Shown here: positions 19,436 through 27,374 of the stretch, piece by piece
Layout of the letters: every line of letters starts with the position of its first letter
Numbering within the stretch: the stretch's first letter is position 1
Assembly (NCBI RefSeq): GCF_020179475.1
Contig: NZ_JAILXZ010000003.1
Coordinates: 558,001-622,000 of the forward strand
DNA from: Novosphingobium huizhouense
Lineage (GTDB): Bacteria; Pseudomonadota; Alphaproteobacteria; Sphingomonadales; Sphingomonadaceae
Length of the DNA: 64,000 bases
Direction: 5' to 3'
The notes under the pieces: generated by a model
Database searches by the model: none
What the model was told of the DNA's origin: nothing
Seen by the model: only the letters and a program-made list of their open reading frames with translations
Translations under genes and position numbers: made by a program

Positions 19436-19624
19436 AGCCCTCTTTCAACCCTGTCCCGGCGCGCCCGGTCCGGCGCGAAAGGACCCATCGCAGCCGCCAG
19501 CCAGCGGCCTGCCCGATTGCCAGCCGCTTAGGAGCAAACGCGCCCGAACGAAAGAGGATGCGATGCCCTTTGCCAAAAACTCGCCACATTTCGGCACGGT
19601 CGGCAGCAAGGGCGCGAGGCGTGG

Positions 19625-19680
19625 AACCCCCACCCCCATCCCCTCCCCACCGGGGAGGGGGGAGTTGAGGAGGGGGATTT
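19625..19680. repeat. Short palindromic repeat downstream of prfB
   Basis: CCCCTCCCCACCGGGGAGGGG hairpin flanked by CCCCCA and GAGGGGG runs, between the start of the flavin oxidoreductase and the end of prfB. It resembles the terminal hairpins of the family A elements and may terminate prfB. Confidence 0.55.
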
Positions 19681-19700
19681 CAGCCCACTGCCCCAAAGCG

Positions 19701-20828
19701 TCAGTCGTCGTCGGAGACGTCGACCTTTTCGCCGGTGACCTTCTGCGACAGCGCGGCGGCCATGAACGGATCGAGCGCGCCGTCGAGCACTTCGCCGGGG
19801 TTGGTCGAGACGACGCCGGTGCGCAGGTCCTTCACCTGCTGGTAGGGCTGGAGCACGTAGGAGCGGATCTGGTGGCCCCAGCCGATGTCGGTCTTGGCCT
19901 GATATTCGCCGCTGGCCGCCGCTTCGCGCTTGGCGAGTTCGGCTTCGTAGAGCCGCGCCTTGAGCATGCCCATCGCGGTGGCGCGGTTCTTGTGCTGCGA
20001 ACGGTCGATCTGGCTCGCCACGATGATCCCCGAGGGCACGTGGGTGATGCGCACCGCCGAATCGGTGGTGTTGACGTGCTGGCCGCCGGCGCCGCTCGCG
20101 CGGTAGGTGTCGATCTTCAGGTCGGCGGGGTTGATCTCGATCTCGATGTTGTCGTCGATTTCGGGATAGACCCAGACCGAGCTGAACGAGGTGTGGCGCC
20201 GCGCCGAGCTGTCGTAGGGGCTGATCCGCACGAGGCGGTGCACGCCGCTTTCGGTCTTGGCGTAGCCGTAGGCGTTCTCGCCCTTGATCAGCAGCGTAGC
20301 GCTCTTGATCCCGGCCGCTTCGCCCGCGTGGTAGTCGAGCAACTCGACCTTGTAGCCGTGGCGTTCGGCCCAGCGCGTGTACATGCGCTGGAGCATTTCG
20401 GCCCAGTCCTGGCTTTCGGTGCCACCGGCGCCGGCGTGGACTTCGAGGAAGGCGTTGTTGGCATCGGCCTCGCCCGCCAGCAACGCCTGGATCTTGTCGT
20501 TGTCGGCGCGGGTGGCGAGCGCGGCGAGCGTCGCCAGGCCCTCGGCGATGGTGTCGTCATCGCCTTCCATCTCGCCCAGTTCGACGAACTCGATCGCGTC
20601 GGCCATTTCCTGGCTGATCTGGTTGACCGCGCCGATCGCGGCTTCGAGGCGGCGACGCTCGCGCATCACTTCCTCGGCCTTCTTCGGATCGTCCCACAGC
20701 TTGGGATCCTCGACGCGCGCGTTCAGCTCGTCGAGACGGCGCACGGCGCGGTCCCAGTCGAGGAACTTGCGCACCAGCGCCAATGCGGCGTTGATGCGGT
20801 CGATGTGGGCCTGCCCTTCGGCACGCAT
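19701..20828 (-). CDS. prfB: Peptide chain release factor 2
   Basis: 375-aa RF2 that ends translation at UGA and UAA. The peptidyl-tRNA hydrolysis motif GGQ is at 248-250. The codon-recognition tripeptide reads SPY (203-205) where E. coli RF2 has SPF. The frame is continuous: there is no internal UGA and so no programmed +1 frameshift of the E. coli kind. The ATG at 20828 gives the normal N-terminus up to FLDWDRAVRRLDEL. Confidence 0.96.
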   Translation of the reverse strand: MRAEGQAHIDRINAALALVRKFLDWDRAVRRLDELNARVEDPKLWDDPKKAEEVMRERRRLEAAIGAVNQISQEMADAIEFVELGEMEGDDDTIAEGLATLAALATRADNDKIQALLAGEADANNAFLEVHAGAGGTESQDWAEMLQRMYTRWAERHGYKVELLDYHAGEAAGIKSATLLIKGENAYGYAKTESGVHRLVRISPYDSSARRHTSFSSVWVYPEIDDNIEIEINPADLKIDTYRASGAGGQHVNTTDSAVRITHVPSGIIVASQIDRSQHKNRATAMGMLKARLYEAELAKREAAASGEYQAKTDIGWGHQIRSYVLQPYQQVKDLRTGVVSTNPGEVLDGALDPFMAAALSQKVTGEKVDVSDDD

Positions 20829-20940
20829 GTCGTTGCACTCCGGCTCGAAAATTCGAAAGGACGGCGCTTAGCGGAGCGGCGCGCCATGTAAAGGGGGGTG
20901 GGCACAGAGCCAGGCGCACGGGACGCTGCCAGTGCCGCAT

Positions 20941-21048
20941 CTTCTTTCGTCACCCCGGGCCTGACCCGGGGTCCCGCTTCTTTGCGGGCTACCCAGCCGG
21001 ATCAGAAGAAAGCGGGACCCCGGATCAAGTCCGGGGTGACGAAAGAAG
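20941..21048. repeat. 108-bp dispersed palindrome (family B)
   Basis: Outer arms CTTCTTTCGTCACCCC and GGGGTGACGAAAGAAG are perfectly complementary. Inside are further complementary arms (CCCGGGGTCCCGCTTCTTT against AGAAAGCGGGACCCCGG). The core phrase with GTCACCCC, GGATCAAGTCCGG and GGGTCCCGC is a repeat type scattered through many alphaproteobacterial genomes. Confidence 0.8.
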
Positions 21049-21117
21049 GGCGGAGAACTTGTCCTTCCCGGCTCATGCCCCGCAATCCGGAAGGGACTGC
21101 GCCAGAAGCATGGGATG

Positions 21118-21160
21118 CGGGGGGGCCGGCCGCTCCGCCAGCCCTGCGGGCTGCCGACCT
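21118..21160. repeat. Partial family A repeat
   Basis: Contains the CCGGCCGCTCCGCCAGCCCTGCGGGCTGCC core that recurs in the full element 100 bp further on, but lacks the flanking CCTCCCC hairpins. Confidence 0.5.
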
Positions 21161-21171
21161 TCGTCCTGCAC

Positions 21172-21306
21172 GATCCTCCCCGTTTTCACGCAGTGCAAAT
21201 GGGGAGGGGGACCGCGCGCGAAGCGCGGGGTGGAGGGGAAGCCGGCCCCTCCGTCAGCCCTGCGGGCTGCCACCTCCCCGTTTGCGCTTCGCGAAAACGG
21301 GGAGGA
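21172..21306. repeat. Palindromic repeat element (family A)
   Basis: Begins ATCCTCCCCGTTTTC and ends GAAAACGGGGAGGAT, which are reverse complements, with internal GGGGAGGGGG and CCCTCC arms and the CAGCCCTGCGGGCTG palindrome. Same plan as the elements in the nuo operon. It lies directly after the peroxiredoxin gene. Confidence 0.8.
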
Positions 21307-21314
21307 TCAAGTGA

Positions 21315-21860
21315 TTAACGGGCGGCCTTAAGCTTTTGGACGGCGGCGAGGGTCAGCTTGACGTGGTCGCGGTAGTTCATGTCGGAGTGGACCAGCACGA
21401 TCCGGCCCTTGCGGTCGATGACGTAGCTGGTGCGGGTGGTCAGGCCGGTCGACGCGCCGCCCTGCTTGAGGGCGACATCGTAGGCGGCGATCACCGGCGC
21501 CGTGGCGGCGGCGACGGCGAACTTGTCGCGGCAGGCCTCGGTCGAGAACTTCTGCAGCGTGGGCAGATCATCGTTCGACATGCCGACGACCTGCGCGCCG
21601 GCCTTGGCGAAATCGGCGCTGGCTTCGGCGAAGGCATGCGCTTCGAGCGTGCACCCTTGGGTGAAGGCCTTGGGGTAGAAGTAGAGCACGACCGGCCCCT
21701 TCTTCAGCGCCTTGTGCAGGTTGAAGGCGAAGGGCTTGCCCTTGAGCGCGCCCTGCGCGGTGAAGTCGGGGGCGAGCGCGCCTTGCGCCAGTTCGGCCCT
21801 GGCCGAGGCGGGAGCGAGCAGCGCGAGCGCGGCGGCGGCGGGGAGGAGCGTGCGGATCAT
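21315..21860 (-). CDS. Periplasmic peroxiredoxin (AhpC/TSA, BCP-like)
   Basis: 181-aa thiol peroxidase that reduces hydrogen peroxide and organic peroxides. A signal peptide (MIRTLLPAAAALALLAPASARA) points to the periplasm. The peroxidatic cysteine is C70 in YPKAFTQGCTLEA, in place of the usual TPGCT; C110 in TEACRDKF may be the resolving cysteine. The start at 21860 puts the signal peptide at the N-terminus. It is followed by a repeat element and stands apart from PBP1A by 57 bp. Confidence 0.85.
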   Translation of the reverse strand: MIRTLLPAAAALALLAPASARAELAQGALAPDFTAQGALKGKPFAFNLHKALKKGPVVLYFYPKAFTQGCTLEAHAFAEASADFAKAGAQVVGMSNDDLPTLQKFSTEACRDKFAVAAATAPVIAAYDVALKQGGASTGLTTRTSYVIDRKGRIVLVHSDMNYRDHVKLTLAAVQKLKAAR

Positions 21861-21917
21861 GGGCACAAGGCCTACCACAGCCCTGCGCGGACTCAAACCC
21901 GCCCGCACGGGCGAGGA

Positions 21918-24458
21918 TCAGTAGATCCCGCCCTGCTCTTCGAGGAAGTCGCCTTCCTCGGCCGGGGCGGCGTCGTCGGGCACGGGCAGGCCGCGCGCGG
22001 CGCGGGCGCGCTTGATCGCCTCGATCACCGCTTCCTTGGCGGTCAGCTCCTCGGCGCGGACGGTGCGGCGCGGTTCGGTATCGGGCTTGAACGCCTCCCA
22101 GATCACGCTCGCCTTGCGCACGTCGTCCTGCGGCACGCCGGCGAAGACGCGCTTGCCCGAGACGCGGTCGATCTTGACCATGCGGATGCCGGCTGGGACG
22201 GTGAACGGCGTGTCGGACCAGCGCTTGCGCGTGCCCTGCACGAAGTCCTTGAAGATCGGCGCGGCGATGCGGCCGCCCTGCGCATAGCCGCCGAGGCTGC
22301 GCGGGGAATCGTAGCCCATGTAGATGCCGGCGATGATGTCGCTCGAGCCGCCGCAGAACCAGACGTTGGTCGGGCCCGAGGTGGTGCCGGTCTTGCCGAA
22401 CAGCGGCAGCTTCAGGTCGGCGAGCACTTCGGCGGTGCCGCGCACGACCACGCCTTCGAGCATGTGGACGACCTGGTAGGCGGTGCGCGGGTCCATCACC
22501 TGCTTGCCCAGCGGCTTGAACCGCGGCATCGGCCGCCCGTCCCAGCGCGCCATGTTGCAGCCCGAACATTCGCGGTTGTCGGCCTTCCACACGACCTTGC
22601 CGTTGCGGTCCTGCACGTAGTCGACGAGCGTCTGCTCGTGCTGGCGGCCGTGGTTGGCGAGCGCGGCATAGGCGTTGACCATGCGCGCGACGGTGGTGTC
22701 GCCCGCGCCCAGCGCCATCGACAGGAACGGCTGGTAATCGCCGATGCCCACGTTCTTGATGGTGCGCACGACCTTGTCCATGCCGGTATCATTGGCGATG
22801 CGCACGGTCATCAGGTTGCGCGACTGTTCGAGGCCCCAGCGCATGGTGTGGGTGCCCCCTGCCCCGCGCATGTCGAAGTTGCGGAAGCACTTCTGCCCGA
22901 GCGCGGCGCCCTGGTAGACGCAGAAGGTGCCGTCGAGCACCGGCGAGGCCGGGGTCATGCCGTTGTCGAGCGCGGTCGCATAGACGAAGGGCTTGATCGT
23001 CGAGCCCGGCTGGCGCTGGGCCTGCGTCGCGCGGTTGAACGCGCCGAGGCGCGCGTCGAACCCGCCCTGCATGGCGAGCACGCGCCCGCTCTGCGGGTCC
23101 TCGACGACCATGCCGCCCGAGACTTCGGGCACCGTGCGCACCACCCAGCCGCCGCCCGAGGGCGCCGCGGCGATGACGTCGCCGACGCGCAGCGCATCGG
23201 GCAGGCCGTAGAGCGGCGCGGTCCTGCCGTCGGCAAAGCCGATCGTGCCCGAGCCGCCCGAGCGCGCGAGCACCACGCCGACGCGCCAGTCCTGGTAGTT
23301 GATCGAGAGGTTGCTGGTGATCAGCTCGGTCTGCCAGCGCTCGCCCGCGTCGATATGCGCGATCGGGCCGTGCCAGGCGCGCCCAGCGGAATAGCGCAGC
23401 AGGCCGGTGCGCAGCGCCTTCTGCGCGGCGCTCTGCAGCTCGGTGTCGAGCGAGGTGCGCACCCACAGGCCGCCGGCATAGACCGAATTGGGGCCGTTGT
23501 CGGCGTTCTCGCCGAACTTGTCGATCAGCTGGCGGCGCACTTCCTCGAGGAAGTAGCCGGCGTCCGCGGTGTAGTTCTCGGCGCGGCGCGGGACGAGGCC
23601 CAGCGGCTGCGCCTTGGCCTCGGCGGCCTGCGCAGGGCTGGCCCAGCCGTTCTTGACCATCTGGTCGAGCACCCAGTTGCGCCGGGTGAGCGCCTGTTCC
23701 TCGTACTTCTTGCGGCCGTAGCGCTCGGGCGCCTTGGGCAGGATGGCGAGGAAGGCGGCCTCGTTGAGCTTGAGGTCGCCGACGTCCTTGTCGAAGTAGG
23801 CGCGCGCGGCGGCCTGGACGCCGAAGCTCTGGCGGCCCAAGGGAATCTCGTTGAGGTAGAGCTCGAGGATCTGCTGCTTGTCGAGCACGCCTTCGATGCG
23901 GCGGGCGAGGAGGATTTCCTTGAGCTTGCGGCTGACCGAGTATTCGTCGCCGACGAGGATGTTCTTGGCGACCTGCTGGGTGATGGTCGAGCCGCCGCGC
24001 GCGCGCTGGCCCGAGCCGTACTTGGTGACATAGTCGACCACCGCACCGGCGAAGCCGAACACGTCGACGCCGCCGTGGGTCCAGAAGGTCTTGTCCTCGG
24101 CCGAGAGGAAGGCGTTGATCAGCGGCTCGGGAAAATCGACGAAGCGCAGCTGGACGCGGCGTTCGCGGGCATAGCTCGAGACGATTTCGCCATCGTTGCC
24201 GCGCACCATCGTGGGCAGTGGCGGCTGGTAGGTGAGCAGCTTGTCGGCCGAGGGCAGCGTGCGGATCACCGTGACCCAGAGCAGCGCATAGGCGAGCACC
24301 AGCGCGGCGAGCAGATAGCCTGCGCGGCGCAGCCACTTGCTCGAGCGCCAGGCATCGCCGAGGCGGGCGAGGCCGGCAGAACGCAGCAGGCCGGCGCCAC
24401 GGCGGATGCGGAAGCGCTGCGCGCCGGGTTCGTCGGTGTCGGGCAATTGGTCGGCCAT
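21918..24458 (-). CDS. Penicillin-binding protein 1A
   Basis: 846-aa bifunctional peptidoglycan synthase. One membrane anchor at about 46-66 follows a 45-residue cytoplasmic head. The glycosyltransferase domain has the catalytic E121 in SAEDKTFW and GGSTITQQ at 155-162. The transpeptidase domain has SxxK in QPGSTIKPF, SRN in EQSRNLM and KTGTT. An OB-like insert lies between, typical of class A PBPs in this group. The C-terminal tail is acidic. The start MADQLPDTD at 24458 has GAGGGCGGGG upstream; a start 11 codons earlier lacks one. Confidence 0.93.
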   Translation of the reverse strand: MADQLPDTDEPGAQRFRIRRGAGLLRSAGLARLGDAWRSSKWLRRAGYLLAALVLAYALLWVTVIRTLPSADKLLTYQPPLPTMVRGNDGEIVSSYARERRVQLRFVDFPEPLINAFLSAEDKTFWTHGGVDVFGFAGAVVDYVTKYGSGQRARGGSTITQQVAKNILVGDEYSVSRKLKEILLARRIEGVLDKQQILELYLNEIPLGRQSFGVQAAARAYFDKDVGDLKLNEAAFLAILPKAPERYGRKKYEEQALTRRNWVLDQMVKNGWASPAQAAEAKAQPLGLVPRRAENYTADAGYFLEEVRRQLIDKFGENADNGPNSVYAGGLWVRTSLDTELQSAAQKALRTGLLRYSAGRAWHGPIAHIDAGERWQTELITSNLSINYQDWRVGVVLARSGGSGTIGFADGRTAPLYGLPDALRVGDVIAAAPSGGGWVVRTVPEVSGGMVVEDPQSGRVLAMQGGFDARLGAFNRATQAQRQPGSTIKPFVYATALDNGMTPASPVLDGTFCVYQGAALGQKCFRNFDMRGAGGTHTMRWGLEQSRNLMTVRIANDTGMDKVVRTIKNVGIGDYQPFLSMALGAGDTTVARMVNAYAALANHGRQHEQTLVDYVQDRNGKVVWKADNRECSGCNMARWDGRPMPRFKPLGKQVMDPRTAYQVVHMLEGVVVRGTAEVLADLKLPLFGKTGTTSGPTNVWFCGGSSDIIAGIYMGYDSPRSLGGYAQGGRIAAPIFKDFVQGTRKRWSDTPFTVPAGIRMVKIDRVSGKRVFAGVPQDDVRKASVIWEAFKPDTEPRRTVRAEELTAKEAVIEAIKRARAARGLPVPDDAAPAEEGDFLEEQGGIY

Positions 24459-24587
24459 CGCCCCGCCCTCTAGCACGCCGTTTCGCGCCAACGCCAGCCG
24501 GGCAAAGCAAGCCGCCGTGCAAGGGGGGTCGGAGCGGCGGTGCCGGGCTCCGCAAGCCCCCGCCCCGCACGGCCGCCGCCAGGCCGG

Positions 24588-24998
24588 TCAGTCCAGCGCG
24601 ACCGGGTCGACCTCGAAGGCCGAAAGGATCGGGCACGGTCCGTCGCCGCCGCTGCCGCAATCGGCGGCGAGCCGCCGCAGAGCGTCGCGCGCCGACTCCA
24701 TCTCGGCGATCCGCACGTCGAGTTCGGCGATCCGGGAGAGCGCCAGGGCGCGCGCGCGATCGCGATCCTCGACCGAATCGAGATCGAGCAGTTCGCGGAT
24801 CTGTTCGAGGGTGAAGCCGGCCGACTGCGCCTGGCGGATGAAGCGCAGTCGCCGCGCGTCCGCCGCATCGTACGTGCGATAGCCGCCGTGTTCGGATCGT
24901 GCAGGTTCGGCAAGAAGCCCGCGCCGCTGGTAGTAGCGGACCGTCTCCACCCCCACCCCGCCCGCACGCGCCAGCCCGGCGATGGTCGTCTGCTTCAT
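24588..24998 (-). CDS. MerR-family regulator
   Basis: 136-aa dimeric activator. The N-terminal winged helix (GVGVETVRYYQRRGLL, HGGYRTYDAADARRLRFI) is followed by a dimerisation helix and a C-terminal C114-GSGGDGP-C122-PILSAF segment. This aligns with the metal loop of mercury MerR, which has C117 and C126. The third Hg ligand of MerR, C82, has no counterpart: the aligned region reads DSVEDRDRARA. The start at 24998 has GGAG ten bases upstream; an ATG seven codons earlier lies inside the operator. It is divergent from the glutaredoxin/MauE gene, its likely target. Confidence 0.85.
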   Translation of the reverse strand: MKQTTIAGLARAGGVGVETVRYYQRRGLLAEPARSEHGGYRTYDAADARRLRFIRQAQSAGFTLEQIRELLDLDSVEDRDRARALALSRIAELDVRIAEMESARDALRRLAADCGSGGDGPCPILSAFEVDPVALD

Positions 24999-25004
24999 CC
25001 GCTC

Positions 25005-25040
25005 TTGACTCCGCACCATGGTACGGACCCCAGATAAGGC
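25005..25040 (+). promoter_or_regulatory. MerR-type promoter/operator
   Basis: A TTGACT box (25005-25010) is followed directly by the dyad CCGCACCATGGTACGG (25011-25026, one mismatch) and by CAGATAAGGC. This closely follows the mer promoter plan of -35, dyad CCGTAC..GTACGG and a widely spaced -10 (CAGATA gives a 20-bp spacer). It reads towards the glutaredoxin/MauE gene and overlaps the merR 5' end. Confidence 0.75.
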
Positions 25041-25075
25041 GGGTCACGAAGCAATCAACGAGAAGCGAGGTTCCC

Positions 25076-25828
25076 GTGCCCCAACCTGCCCCCGCCCGTC
25101 CGGCCGCGGTGCTGCACCGCATGGTCATGCCGAGCCACACCTGCCCGTATGGCCTCAAGGCGCTCGACCTCCTGCGGCGCAAGGGCTTCGCGGTCGAGGA
25201 CCATCCCCTCACCACGCGCGAGCAGACCGATGCGTTCAAGGCGCAGCACGGCGTGCAGACGACGCCGCAGGTGTTCATCGAGGGCCGGCGCATCGGCGGA
25301 TACGACGACCTGCGCCGGCACCTGGGGATGCGCGTGCCCGAGCCGGGCGCGACCAGCTATCGCCCGGTCGCGGCCCTGTTCGCGATGACCGCGCTGATCG
25401 CGATGGCGGCGAGCGCAGCGGCGTTCGGCTCGCCGTTCACCGCGCTGGCGCTGCAATGGTTCGGCGGGATCAGCATGGCGACGCTCGCGCTGCTCAAGCT
25501 TCAGGACGTCGAGCGGTTTTCGACGATGTTCCTCAACTACGACCTGCTGGCGCGGCACTGGGTGGGCTACGGCTACGTCTATCCCTTTGCCGAGGCGATT
25601 GCGGGAGTGCTGATGATCGCCGGTCTGCTGCCCTGGCTGTCGGTGCCGATCGCGCTGTTCATCGGCACGGTCGGGGCCGTTTCGGTGTTCAAGGCGGTCT
25701 ACATCGACCGGCGCGCGCTGAAATGCGCCTGTGTCGGCGGGTCGTCGAACGTGCCGCTCGGCTTCGTCTCCCTGGTCGAGAACCTCGGCATGATCGCGAT
25801 GGCGCTGTGGATGCTGACGCACCTGTGA
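25076..25828 (+). CDS. Glutaredoxin domain fused to MauE/DoxX-like membrane domain
   Basis: 250-aa protein. Residues 8-90 are a glutaredoxin fold with a monothiol-like CPYG (C23) and TTPQVFIEGRRIGGYDDL, the usual glutathione-site cis-Pro and GG segment. Residues from about 95 hold four hydrophobic helices, with a cysteine pair in LKCACVGGSSNVPLGFVSLVE near the last helix, as in MauE/DoxX redox membrane proteins. A role in membrane thiol or metal-related redox handling is inferred. Start is GTG at 25076 with GAGG six bases upstream. It is controlled by the divergent MerR protein. Confidence 0.8.
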   Translation: MPQPAPARPAAVLHRMVMPSHTCPYGLKALDLLRRKGFAVEDHPLTTREQTDAFKAQHGVQTTPQVFIEGRRIGGYDDLRRHLGMRVPEPGATSYRPVAALFAMTALIAMAASAAAFGSPFTALALQWFGGISMATLALLKLQDVERFSTMFLNYDLLARHWVGYGYVYPFAEAIAGVLMIAGLLPWLSVPIALFIGTVGAVSVFKAVYIDRRALKCACVGGSSNVPLGFVSLVENLGMIAMALWMLTHL

Positions 25829-25851
25829 CGGATCGCGCCTGCAGGCGCGGG

Positions 25852-26733
25852 TCAGCGCGCCGCCTCCTGGCGCGCCAGCGCGATGGTGGCGGCGCGGGCG
25901 ACGGTCTCGCCGAAGCGCGCGCGCCAGGCGGGATCGGCCATGCGCGCGGCGTCTTCGGGATTGCTGAGGTAGCCCGCCTCGACCAGCGCCGAAGGCAGGT
26001 CGAGCGACTTGAGCACGACGAAGGCGGCCTCGCGCCGCGGATCGGCGTGGAAGACGATCCGCCCCTGCCCTTCGCGCACGACGAGATCGGCGAAGGCGAC
26101 GCTGCGGCTGCGCATCTCGCGCTGCGACAGGTCGACCAGGATCGAGGCGACCGTGCCATCGTCGCCGGCGCGGCCGGCGGCGCCGTCGGCGCGGTTCTCG
26201 CGCCGGGCGAGCGCGTCGGCGAGCGCGTCGCTGCCGCGGTCGGACAGGGTGTAGACGGTGGCGCCGCCGGCCTGGTCGTTGTCGGCGGCGTCGGCATGGA
26301 CCGAGACGAACAGGTCGGCGCCGAGCCGCCGGGCAAGGTCGGCGCGTTCGTCGAGCACGAGGAAGCGGTCGGCATCGCGGGTCAGCGCGACACGCAGCCG
26401 GCCTTCGCGCAGCAGCGCGTCGCGCACCGCGCCCGCGAGCAGCAGCGTCACGTCCTTTTCGTGCGCGCCGCCTGCCCCGCTCGCCCCCGGATCGTGCCCG
26501 CCGTGGCCGGCGTCGATCACCACCAGCGGGCGGCTGGCGTCGGCCGGACCGTAGATCGTCGGCAGGTCGAGCCGGCCGCCCGCCGCCGGCAGCGCGAGGC
26601 GGACGACATAGGCCTGGGCGCGCGCGATCTCGCGCGCCTTCCACACGCCGAGGCCGGTCACGACGAGCGCCGCCAGGGGCAGCGCCAGCCCCAGCGCGAG
26701 TGCCGCCTGCCTCGAGAATGCGCGCCCGTCCAT
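25852..26733 (-). CDS. N-acetylmuramoyl-L-alanine amidase (Amidase_3)
   Basis: 293-aa zinc amidase that removes stem peptides from peptidoglycan. An N-terminal membrane or signal segment covers about residues 11-31. Zinc and catalytic motifs are VIDAGHGGHDPGASG with the Glu in EKDVTL, SVHADAA, and LVEAGYLSNPED with the catalytic Glu. The ATG at 26733 is preferred over an in-frame GTG at 26751. It has no AMIN domain. It is divergent from rne. Confidence 0.88.
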   Translation of the reverse strand: MDGRAFSRQAALALGLALPLAALVVTGLGVWKAREIARAQAYVVRLALPAAGGRLDLPTIYGPADASRPLVVIDAGHGGHDPGASGAGGAHEKDVTLLLAGAVRDALLREGRLRVALTRDADRFLVLDERADLARRLGADLFVSVHADAADNDQAGGATVYTLSDRGSDALADALARRENRADGAAGRAGDDGTVASILVDLSQREMRSRSVAFADLVVREGQGRIVFHADPRREAAFVVLKSLDLPSALVEAGYLSNPEDAARMADPAWRARFGETVARAATIALARQEAAR

Positions 26734-27374
26734 CCGCGCGCCGCTATGCACCGCGAGGCGCGAGCCGGTCCAGCCCGTTGTTGCGCCACGCCAAACGGCG
26801 AAGCGCCGGCAGAGCGAGGAGGCAATGGGGCCGGGGAGCGAGCGTCATCTATCCGCAATGCAATTTAATTGCCGCTTTGCAATTGCGGTGCTAGCACCCC
26901 AAGTATCGCAAGCAGGCCGGCCCAAGGCTCGCCCTGCGGCACCGCAGGAATGCGCTGGCAAAGCGCAAGGGGCCGACGGGGAACGAACAGGTGGCACCGC
27001 CGGCCTTCGTCTTGCGAGAAAAAGACATGCGGGGGACCCTTCAAGCGCATCTGCGCCCTTCCCCGCGCCAGAGGTTGATGCCGTGATGATGAGCCGAGTT
27101 GACGTCCAGCGCAAAGGTCCCCTCGCGGGGCCGGACGCTCGGGCGCAAGCCGGCACGCGCGCTATTTCGCCGATCTTCATCGCCGCAGACACGAACCTGC
27201 CGCCGCCGGGCGGCTTGCGCATGGACGCTTCGTCCGCGCACGCATCCGGCACCACCGCATTCGCGAAGCGACAGCGCCGGCCCGAAGCCGGCGCGCGCGC
27301 CTTTCGCGCCATGACAACGAACCGCGCCAAGTTCCCGGGGCACGCCCCGCGGCCGCGCGGCTGGAGAAACCATA
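26734..27374. other. Gene-free interval upstream of rne
   Basis: About 640 bp between the divergent amidase and rne. The first part has an AT-rich patch with an inverted repeat CCGCAAT..ATTGCGG (26853-26888). The rest, up to the rne start, is GC-rich with short repeated phrases (AGCCGGC-CGCGCGC near 27149 and 27285) and no credible ORF. If rne starts transcription in the AT-rich patch, it has a leader close to 480 nt. Confidence 0.55.
26869..26897 (+). promoter_or_regulatory. Possible rne promoter
   Basis: TTGCCG (26869-26874), a 17-bp spacer and TAGCAC (26892-26897) match -35/-10 boxes at 4/6 and 3/6. They lie in the only AT-rich patch upstream of rne and overlap an inverted repeat. Confidence 0.3.

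Larger units (their letters stand above)
20829..21314. other. Repeat-rich gene-free interval between prfB and the peroxiredoxin
   Basis: About 490 bp without a supported gene. It holds a 108-bp palindrome (20941-21048), half of a family A element (21118-21160) and a full family A element (21172-21306). The prfB promoter should lie in the first 110 bp. Confidence 0.7.

Noticed and set aside
19701..20828. Programmed +1 frameshift in prfB
   Set aside because: The frame is continuous from MRAEGQ to the end with no internal UGA, so no frameshift is needed.
21336..24473. Very long open frame on the plus strand opposite the PBP1A and peroxiredoxin genes
   Set aside because: Its product is rich in Arg, His, Ala and Gly without any domain; it is the GC-rich mirror of genes with clear motifs on the other strand.
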